64,000 nt of DNA from PWXP01 sp034005525 (GTDB lineage: Bacteria; Planctomycetota; Planctomycetia; Pirellulales; Thermoguttaceae), in assembly GCA_034005525.1 (NCBI GenBank), contig JAVEUP010000019.1, positions 1 through 64,000 of the forward strand, given 5' to 3'. The first letter of the stretch is position 1; each line of letters starts with the position of its first letter. The notes under the pieces are model-generated. The model was given only the letters and a program-made list of their open reading frames with translations, made no database searches and had not been told where the DNA came from. The position numbers and the translations under genes were made by a program. Below are positions 27,923 through 34,817 of the stretch, in pieces.

Positions 27923-30900
27923 TCATTCGTATGTCGAGGCGACCAATTCGAACGGGTGCTTGACTTCGATCCGGCTCCCGGCCTGCTTCAGACCGTCCCG
28001 CATCTGAATGAGGCACGCCGGGCACCAACTCGTGACGACGTCGGCGCCGGATCGTTCGACATTCCGGATCTTATCCTTGCGCAGTTCCACCGAGAGATCG
28101 TAGTGTTTTCCCAATCCCCACGGTCCTCCGAGCCCACAGCATTCGTCGGCTCCGGGCATGTCGACCACTTCAACGCCGGGAATCCGGTTCAGCAGATCGA
28201 GCGTTCTGTTGGCCGTCGCGCTCACCTTGTGGCCGAGCCGTTCGTGGCACGACACGTGGACGGCCACCTTCCGGCGGACCGCCCTGGTCCCCGCCTTCAT
28301 GTTCGCCGATCCCAGCTCCTCTAGGATCAGCCGCGCCGGGTCGAAGCACTTGCCTGCAACGTCGCGGGCTTTTCTCTCATACACCGGGTCGCCAATGCGG
28401 GCGAACGTGGTTGCGTATTCCTTGAAGGCCAGGAGGCACGTGGGGCAATGCGCAACGACATACTTGTAGTCGTGAAACAGGTCGATGTTGTAGCGGGCCA
28501 GGCGAAGGTATTCGTCCATATTGCCCGCAGCCGCAAACGGTTCGCCGCAGCAGCGTTCGGCGGGCAACGACACCCTCCAGCCGTTGTGGCCCGCAATCGC
28601 GATGAAGCTCTCCATGATGGGTTCCGCCAGGAGATCGGAACTGCAGCCGTAGAAGTAGCCGACGTCGGCCTTCGACGCCGGCAGATTGTAGAGCTTCGGG
28701 TACCGGGCCTGCACGGTGCGCCAGGCCAGCGGCGGCAGATATCGGCGGAGCGGCACATGGGTTCGAAGCAGCCGCTGGGGCAGTACGGCGAGAATGGCGC
28801 GGCCCAGCGGGTTGCGCCAAAGGAACTGTGCCAAGCCCGCCGTCCGCACCACCGCGTTGTACAGGAAACGGTGCGAGACAATGTACTCGATGATCGGCGG
28901 AACGATCCGATTGCGCTTCGGGCTGCGTATCCTTCCCACCATGTCGATCATGCTGGCGCTGGTCGGGCATTTCGACGTACATTGCCCGCAAAGCAGGCAC
29001 ATATCGAAGACCTTCTCGAACAGCGGGTCGTCCCGGAGCGACGCCGCGTCACCGCCCTCGAGTTCGTGCGCCAGCACCCGCTTGAAGACGGGCGCGGCTT
29101 CGCTGCGGGCAGTGAACTCGCCGGGGAGTTTGCTGAAGACCGGGCAAGCGTCGGCACATTGCGAGCAGCAAGAGCAGACGCCGGAATAGAGGTGGGAGAA
29201 ATCGCCGAACCGGGCCAGGTTCAACCGGCTTTGGTGCTCTTCGACGCCCACCAAGGTGGCCACCGCCTCGCGCAGATCCATGCTCCGCGCCTCCTTGATG
29301 ATCTTCGTCCCCGGATGCAACACGGCGCCGGGATCGACCTGGTCCTTGATGCGGACGAACAAGTCGAACAATTCGAAGCCGAAGACATGCGGCAGAATCA
29401 TGCCCCTGGTCCTGCCGTCGGCATGCTCACCGCTCATGCTGCCCCCAACCTTGGCGACCTCCCGCGCAATTCGCGACATCACGTTGATCAGCCTTGCCCG
29501 GTCCTCGGCGTCCTTCAGGTTCAGCAGCAGATAGATGTGGAAGTTGCAGTCGCCCGCATGTCCGTGCGTGCCCGCAACGACCCCCTCTTCGCCGAAGATC
29601 TTTTCCATGGCATGGACGAATTGCATGATCTTCACGCCGTCCCGCGGCAAGACCACGCATTCGATCATCGTAAGCGGCCTCTTCTTCTTGTCGTATGCAT
29701 AGAGAACCTGCAAGGCGTTTCGGCGGCCTTGCCATAGCATGTCCTGACGCGCGGGGTCGGTAGCGACTTCGAACCCCATCGCGCTGTCGGGATACTTCCG
29801 GGCCAGCAGTGTCCGCAGTTGCTCCACCTGACTGGCGATCAGTTGCTCCGCCTCCTCCTTGTCCATCCTGCGGATCGTGCCGATCCTCCGGGCGGGATCC
29901 CGCGGATCGGGAGCGACGTGCAAGTCGTCGAACTCGACCAGGTACATCACCTTGGCGTCTTCCGGGATGTTCATCGCAGGAAAGGTGCGGCGGATGAGCT
30001 CGAGATTAGTCGTCATGGCCGTATCGAAGCACGAAGGCCCCAGTTCGAACACCGCTGGAATGGCGTCGAACGCGTCGTTGAGGCTCGTGAAATAGACAAT
30101 GCAGGTCGCCTTGTTCGTCGCCAACGGCAGGGCCCGCAGTTTGGCCTCCGTCACGATTCCCAACGTCCCCTCGCTGTGGGCGAACAGGATGCTCCAGTCG
30201 CGCGGGGCGCCGGCCTCGACCTGCCGGAGAATGTCCAGGACGTTGTAGCCCGACGAGTTCTTGGGCACGCGGGGAAACCGTTGCTCGATAACTTCTTTGT
30301 TCTCGCGCACCAGTTCGAGAATGCGATTCCAGGGCTGCGTCCCGGATTGGATTGCCGAGGTCCACGTGCTCGTGCCGTCGGCCAAGACGACGCGGGCGTC
30401 GAGCACCTGGTGCTGGGTTGTTCCCAGTTTGCACGAGTTGGCGCCGGAGGAATTGTTGGCGATCATGCCGCCGATCGTCGCCATATCGGTCGACGAGGGA
30501 TACGAGGCGAGAAAGACCCCGTGCTCCTTCAAATACTTATTGAGGTTCGTGCAGATAACGCCGGCCTGCGCCCACACGCATTTCCCGCCTTCGGGATGGT
30601 CCTCCAGTACGCGCATTGCATCCATCGACCGCATGTCGAGGACGATGCCCTCTCCCACCGACTGGCCCGGCAAGCCGCTCCCGGCGCCCCGGGCCGTGAT
30701 GGGAATAGCATGCTCGCGCGCAAACGCCACCGCATTCTCCACTTCTTCGTGGCTGCGCACGCCGACCACCGCCTTGGGTTCCATCTTGATGGGCCCGACG
30801 TCGGTCGAATACCCGAGCAGCGCGACCGGATCGATGTCGATGTGCGACTCGACGATCCCTGCACGGATCAATCCCTGTTTGATCTCTTCGCTGCCGAGCC

Positions 30901-32422
30901 TTCCTTCACGGATCGGCCGCCGGGCAAGCCTCTCAGCCGCCAGAAGTGCCAGGTGGGTGTTCCGTCCGCCGAAACCAGGTGACGCGCCGTCGGGCAGCCG
31001 GATGTTCACGGTGGCCTCTCCGCCGAATACGAAGGCGAACTTGCGCCGCGGGTGGGTCGGATTCGTAACGAGTACCAGGCACAGGTCCGCCACGTTTGTC
31101 CCAGTTGGCCCGGTCCGGAGGTCCTGGCGCACTCTCTCAAACAAGGTCGCCGAGTCGTAACGGCGGAGATGGTCCTCGTAGTCGAGCCCTCTTGCCTGCG
31201 CGGCCGCAAGCGTATTGGCGTCGGCAATCGCGCCGGCAAGCTCGGAGTGGCCGTCGACGCCGTCGGTCGAGAAGCTCGCAAAGGTGACCCGGTCGTTGTC
31301 GGCCAGGGAAGGCGACACCGTGTCCCAAATGTGCTGAATCTCGTCGCTGACTTCTTCTTTGATCTTGTCTGCGGTCGTCCCTGTATTCCATCCGCAGAGG
31401 CGGACCGCGTAGCCGAGCTGTTCGGCCTTCTCCCCGGCGGCCGCCATTGCCTGGTCATTGTCGGCGATGATGACGTACTGCGACTTGTCGGGCGCCAGCA
31501 GCGCCGACGACTTCGAGAGCGTTTCCCGGTCCTCCCGCCCGACGTTGCGTTCGATGTACTGCCGGATGGAGGGCGGCGTGCGGTTCCAGAGTCCGTGATC
31601 GGCAAGCACCTTGCGGGCCATTTCGAAGGTGGAATCGTCACCCACCGTGGGACCCGACGAAATCACCGAAGGATCGTCGACGATTCCCGTCTTCGTTACG
31701 GGAACGTCGGACAGCACCAGCGAGATGAAGGCGCCGGCATTCTTGGCATACTTGCGCATGCCGCCCCCCTTGAGCGGATCGATATGCTTGCGGACGCAAT
31801 TGATCTCGTCGATGGTCGCGGGAACTGTCAACAGAAGCCTGCAAACGGCCTGGTAATCGTCCAGGCCGACACCCTCGACCGGGAGGGCCATCAGCGCGGA
31901 GCCGCCACCGGAGATCAGCGCGATGACCAGCGTGCGCTCGTCGGCCTGCTCGAGGAGCCTGATCATCTCCTTGGCGCCTTCGACGCCCTCTTCATTCGGG
32001 GTCGGGTGATCGGCGGCGTACAATCTCAAATTGTCGGCAATCGTCCCGTGGGCCTGATCTTGATAGACGTTCAGCGCTCCTGCGGTAATCCTTTCGCCGA
32101 CGATGGCCGCGAGTTCCGTTGCCGTGCGCCTCGCGGCCTTGCCGCCGCCCACGACAATCAGGTTATCGTACCGCGTCAAATCGTACTGCCTGCCGGCAAC
32201 AGTCAGAACGGCCGTGGTTGGGTCGAACGACACGTAGCGCCGCACGGCCGATTCCGGAAGCACCCGACTCAGTGCGGAGGCCATGATTTCGCGGGCATCG
32301 CGATGGGTGGCTGGCCCCTTCACGCGTCTTGGAGCGTCGCCTAACAGGGCTCGCGCGGTTTCGGTCTCCAATTGTCTTCTGCGCTGAGATTTCGATACCG
32401 GTGGCTCGAAGGAAACAGTCAC
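27923..32422 (-). CDS. Triple fusion: glycerate 2-kinase, GlcD-type FAD oxidase and FeS/CCG subunit, 1499 aa
   Basis: One uninterrupted frame with a GTG start after GGGGAGA. Residues ~40-290 are a glycerate-2-kinase (DUF4147) core (LIVVGGGKAARRTA, LISGGGSALM, CVRKHIDPLKGGGM). Residues ~310-505 are a MOFRL-type domain whose motifs come in an unusual order. Residues ~530-700 are FAD_binding_4 (ITARGAGSGLPGQSVGEG; ATIGGMIANNSSG) and 740-1040 the FAD-oxidase C part (GTHGHAGDCNFHIY; GEHADGRTRG). Residues 1083-1093 and 1142-1152 are two 4Fe-4S motifs. Cys-rich CCG modules lie at ~1290-1335 (RCCGEPF; HCPTCL) and 1427-1470 (CCGLGGPWG; WCPACL). It likely couples oxidation of a 2-hydroxyacid to FeS carriers and phosphorylates a glycerate-like acid. 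Membrane contact is possible near 1190-1215. Confidence 0.9.
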   Translation of the reverse strand: MTVSFEPPVSKSQRRRQLETETARALLGDAPRRVKGPATHRDAREIMASALSRVLPESAVRRYVSFDPTTAVLTVAGRQYDLTRYDNLIVVGGGKAARRTATELAAIVGERITAGALNVYQDQAHGTIADNLRLYAADHPTPNEEGVEGAKEMIRLLEQADERTLVIALISGGGSALMALPVEGVGLDDYQAVCRLLLTVPATIDEINCVRKHIDPLKGGGMRKYAKNAGAFISLVLSDVPVTKTGIVDDPSVISSGPTVGDDSTFEMARKVLADHGLWNRTPPSIRQYIERNVGREDRETLSKSSALLAPDKSQYVIIADNDQAMAAAGEKAEQLGYAVRLCGWNTGTTADKIKEEVSDEIQHIWDTVSPSLADNDRVTFASFSTDGVDGHSELAGAIADANTLAAAQARGLDYEDHLRRYDSATLFERVRQDLRTGPTGTNVADLCLVLVTNPTHPRRKFAFVFGGEATVNIRLPDGASPGFGGRNTHLALLAAERLARRPIREGRLGSEEIKQGLIRAGIVESHIDIDPVALLGYSTDVGPIKMEPKAVVGVRSHEEVENAVAFAREHAIPITARGAGSGLPGQSVGEGIVLDMRSMDAMRVLEDHPEGGKCVWAQAGVICTNLNKYLKEHGVFLASYPSSTDMATIGGMIANNSSGANSCKLGTTQHQVLDARVVLADGTSTWTSAIQSGTQPWNRILELVRENKEVIEQRFPRVPKNSSGYNVLDILRQVEAGAPRDWSILFAHSEGTLGIVTEAKLRALPLATNKATCIVYFTSLNDAFDAIPAVFELGPSCFDTAMTTNLELIRRTFPAMNIPEDAKVMYLVEFDDLHVAPDPRDPARRIGTIRRMDKEEAEQLIASQVEQLRTLLARKYPDSAMGFEVATDPARQDMLWQGRRNALQVLYAYDKKKRPLTMIECVVLPRDGVKIMQFVHAMEKIFGEEGVVAGTHGHAGDCNFHIYLLLNLKDAEDRARLINVMSRIAREVAKVGGSMSGEHADGRTRGMILPHVFGFELFDLFVRIKDQVDPGAVLHPGTKIIKEARSMDLREAVATLVGVEEHQSRLNLARFGDFSHLYSGVCSCCSQCADACPVFSKLPGEFTARSEAAPVFKRVLAHELEGGDAASLRDDPLFEKVFDMCLLCGQCTSKCPTSASMIDMVGRIRSPKRNRIVPPIIEYIVSHRFLYNAVVRTAGLAQFLWRNPLGRAILAVLPQRLLRTHVPLRRYLPPLAWRTVQARYPKLYNLPASKADVGYFYGCSSDLLAEPIMESFIAIAGHNGWRVSLPAERCCGEPFAAAGNMDEYLRLARYNIDLFHDYKYVVAHCPTCLLAFKEYATTFARIGDPVYERKARDVAGKCFDPARLILEELGSANMKAGTRAVRRKVAVHVSCHERLGHKVSATANRTLDLLNRIPGVEVVDMPGADECCGLGGPWGLGKHYDLSVELRKDKIRNVERSGADVVTSWCPACLIQMRDGLKQAGSRIEVKHPFELVASTYE

Positions 32423-32440
32423 GTTCTCTCCCCTTTTGAC

Positions 32441-32920
32441 TCAAAGTGCAGATGGTTCGAAGGCGAATGCCATTCCGTCGACGACGAGTCGCCCCTTCTC
32501 GACGTCCAGTTCCACGCATGGCTGACGACTGGTCGCGTCCGGTCCTGCTTCGAGAATGAACTTGACCAGCCAGCGGTCCGGCGGCGCGTACTCGCCGCGC
32601 TCGTACGCCTTGACGGCATCTGGAAGCGAGATCATGGCGAAGTCGCTCTTGGCGGCTGCCCGCTCGAAGTCCGGGTCGAAGCTCTTGGCAATGATCGCCC
32701 GAATGCGCGCCGTATCGAGAAGACCCGCTAACCGTTCGGCAGACGGTCCTGCAGCGAAGTCGTGGCCCGCGAAAAGAATGTCGTCCGTCGAAACGCCCTT
32801 GGCGAAACCGGCCGCTATCATCCGGTCGGCGCCTGGCGTTCGCCGGCACTCGCTCCGACAGTTGGGAGCCGGCATAATCGCTTCCGCGACAACTCGGTCT
32901 CCGAATCTCCAGGTTCGCAT
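32441..32920 (-). CDS. LeuD-like aconitase swivel-domain protein, 159 aa
   Basis: It resembles the small subunit of isopropylmalate/homoaconitate hydratases: MRTWRFGDRVVAEAIMPAPN at the start, DDILFAGHDFAAGPSAERL where the family has a GSSRE loop, and RIRAIIAKSFDPDFERAA after it. The loop here reads GPSAE, so the substrate-binding Ser-Ser-Arg is not kept, and no large (4Fe-4S) subunit is adjacent. It may bind a different acid or be a structural partner. GGGAGG precedes the ATG. First gene of the operon with the fusion enzyme and transketolase, 18 bases before the fusion start. Confidence 0.7.
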   Translation of the reverse strand: MRTWRFGDRVVAEAIMPAPNCRSECRRTPGADRMIAAGFAKGVSTDDILFAGHDFAAGPSAERLAGLLDTARIRAIIAKSFDPDFERAAAKSDFAMISLPDAVKAYERGEYAPPDRWLVKFILEAGPDATSRQPCVELDVEKGRLVVDGMAFAFEPSAL

Positions 32921-33076
32921 AAGCTGCCTCCCTCTCTTGGCGTTACGGTTTGCAGCAGCGACCGGCTTTGCGAAGCTCTATGCACGGGAAGCGACGCGAA
33001 GCCTTCAGTTTCCGACCCACCTCTACCTCTGTCCGAACGCTGATCGAATCGGAGGGATAGTAGTGAATCAATCGGT

Positions 33077-33104
33077 ATTATACTATTCGACAGAAGGCCG
33101 TCAA
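33077..33104 (-). promoter_or_regulatory. Promoter of the LeuD-like/fusion/transketolase operon
   Basis: Minus strand TTGACG, 16-bp spacer, perfect TATAAT. ATAGTA (33057-33062) and TACTAT (33081-33086) form an inverted pair around the start site, an operator candidate. The word GGTATTATACTAT is shared with the promoter at 13763-13792. The neighbouring Rrf2 gene (33242-33691) is the obvious candidate regulator. Confidence 0.7.
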
Positions 33105-33241
33105 GAGGTGAGTGTCCGTTTTTCAACGGAATTTCGGACGAGGGCCCTATTAGGGGGGTGCTATTAAACTCGAAGAGGGTATCACTTGATCAATCGCGAC
33201 GGATCGTCTTCGCCGATCAGGCATTTCACGTGCTGATCGAT

Positions 33242-33691
33242 TTAGATGTGGTAGTCTGCTACCAGAGGCGCCGTCGTGGTGGCGTGCTCGTCGACAATGT
33301 CCTGAAGGGACGTGGTGTCGTACAGCTCGGAAAGGTACGACTCTGCCCGGTCCCAAAGGCGGGCGAACGGACAGCGGTTTTGCTTCGCGCAATGACGCCC
33401 GCCTGAACCGGCCATGCACTTCACAGGCGCCAGAGGCCCATCGATGAACCGGATGACCTCGCCAACCGAGAGCACCTCAGGCGAGACCGCCAGAACGTAC
33501 CCCCCGTTGGGGCCTCTTGTCGAATCGAGCCAACCGGCCTGACGCAATTCCTTGAGAATCAACTCGAGGAAGTTTGTGGGGATCGATTGGGCTTCTGCAA
33601 TTTCCCGGCTGGTTAACGATCCCTGCTCCTGCCTCTTGGCCAGTTCAAACAGCGCCCGCAGGGCGTATTGGCATTTTCGCGACAGGTTCAT
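33242..33691 (-). CDS. Rrf2-family transcriptional regulator, 149 aa
   Basis: A winged-helix domain, MNLSRKCQYALRALFELAKR, with recognition region LTSREIAEAQSIPTNFLELI and wing STRGPNGGYVLAVSPE. Three cysteines in KCMAGSGGRHCAKQNRCPF are placed like the iron-sulfur ligands of IscR/NsrR/RirA-type members, with spacing C-x8-C-x5-C. It probably senses redox, iron or NO through a cluster. It has its own consensus promoter and lies directly upstream, same strand, of the LeuD-like operon, whose promoter has an inverted repeat. GAGGAG precedes the ATG. Confidence 0.9.
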   Translation of the reverse strand: MNLSRKCQYALRALFELAKRQEQGSLTSREIAEAQSIPTNFLELILKELRQAGWLDSTRGPNGGYVLAVSPEVLSVGEVIRFIDGPLAPVKCMAGSGGRHCAKQNRCPFARLWDRAESYLSELYDTTSLQDIVDEHATTTAPLVADYHI

Positions 33692-33733
33692 TCAGCAACT
33701 CCTCATCCCCGAGATCGTACTACTCCAATCTGA

Positions 33734-33762
33734 ATTCTAATGCCGGTTTCGAGAGCTGTCAA
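33734..33762 (-). promoter_or_regulatory. Promoter of the Rrf2 regulator gene
   Basis: Minus strand TTGACA, 17-bp spacer, TAGAAT. A near-perfect sigma70 match about 40 bases before the ATG. A divergent plus-strand -10 (TATACT, 33786-33791) for the nitroreductase side lies close by, so both could be controlled together. Confidence 0.7.
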
Positions 33763-33811
33763 TAGTGAAAGCCACTTAGTGGTGGTATACTGTAGCCCAT
33801 AAGGATGTTTC

Positions 33812-34015
33812 TTGTGCCACACGGTCATTCGCACCGGCAGCATCATTCGGCGGACCAAGGACCGCGGCGGGCGCGGGCGCAGGATCGTGCTCCGGGGGCC
33901 AGGCGGATATGGGGACTTGAGGCTCGTGCGTTGGCGCGGGATGATGGTGCCGTTGTGGCGCGTCGCCGAAACCCTCCTGAGCCGGGACATCTTTGCCGCG
34001 GAGCCAGAACCATGA
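33812..34015 (+). CDS. Possible small basic protein, 67 aa
   Basis: An arginine-rich frame (TTG start) that ends in an ATGA overlap with the nitroreductase gene: ...RGGYGDL-type middle and ending WRVAETLLSRDIFAAEPEP. The stop/start overlap and natural C-terminus favour it, but a competing ATG frame from 33805 would instead extend the nitroreductase N-terminus. No family recognised. Confidence 0.3.
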   Translation: MCHTVIRTGSIIRRTKDRGGRGRRIVLRGPGGYGDLRLVRWRGMMVPLWRVAETLLSRDIFAAEPEP

Positions 34016-34587
34016 CCGTCCGAGACCTGCTTGTCCGCAGCCGGAGCTTCCGGCGGTTCCGAGAAGATCGGCCGATTGACGGCAGCCTGCTGCGGGAACT
34101 CGTCGACCTGACCCGACTGTGCCCCTCGGCGGCCAACCGGCAGCCTCTGAAGTACCTGATCTCGTGCGATCCCGAGCGAAACGCCCTGATCTTCGGCCAT
34201 CTTCGCTGGGCTGCCGCCCTGAAAGACTGGCCGGGGCCAGCCGAGGGGGAACGGCCGACCGGGTACATCGTGATCCTCGGCGACACCCGGATCGCTCGCG
34301 ACTTTCATTGCGACCACGGCATCGCGGCGCAGAGCATCCTGCTGGCGGCGGTGGAACGCGGCTTGGGCGGTTGCATGGTCGGCTCGATCGACCGCGAGGG
34401 GCTCCGCCGCCGACTGAATCTTCCCGGGTTCCTGGACATACTGCTCGTGCTTGCCCTGGGCACGCCCGCCGAGACCGTGGTCCTCGAAGAAGGGGGGAGT
34501 CCGGACGCGGTTCCCTACTGGCGCGATCGTCAAGGGGTGCATCACGTTCCCAAACGGCCGTTGGAGGAGGTGTTGGTGCAGATATGA
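34012..34587 (+). CDS. Nitroreductase-family flavoprotein, 191 aa
   Basis: FMN-dependent nitroreductase fold. It has MTVRDLLVRSRSFRRFRE (the family's RRSxRxF start), LTRLCPSAANRQPLKYLI (FMN-binding), FHCDHGIAAQSILLAAVERGLGGCMVGS (helix with conserved Gly-Gly) and LVLALGTPAE near the end. The start at MTVRDLL matches the family; upstream in-frame sequence is arginine-rich and unlike the family. It probably reduces quinones, nitro compounds or acts in flavin redox housekeeping. It is divergently placed from the Rrf2 regulator and may be part of its regulon. Confidence 0.85.
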   Translation: MTVRDLLVRSRSFRRFREDRPIDGSLLRELVDLTRLCPSAANRQPLKYLISCDPERNALIFGHLRWAAALKDWPGPAEGERPTGYIVILGDTRIARDFHCDHGIAAQSILLAAVERGLGGCMVGSIDREGLRRRLNLPGFLDILLVLALGTPAETVVLEEGGSPDAVPYWRDRQGVHHVPKRPLEEVLVQI

Positions 34588-34817
34588 GCCGGAGGTGAAC
34601 TCCTCGCATGACAGTCCGGGCATGGATCTTGCCTTCCACCGCTGGTATTGGCTGCTGCACTACGACGCCGGCGGCGCAATCTTCAAAGGCATCCTCGTCT
34701 GCGACGGGCCGGCGGTCAGCCGCTTTCGGGACGCGCGAACCCGGTTAACACGACAACATAGCACGACCTGCCGCGAAACTGATTTCAATCATGACACTTC
34801 CAACAGCGAGGTTCCCC

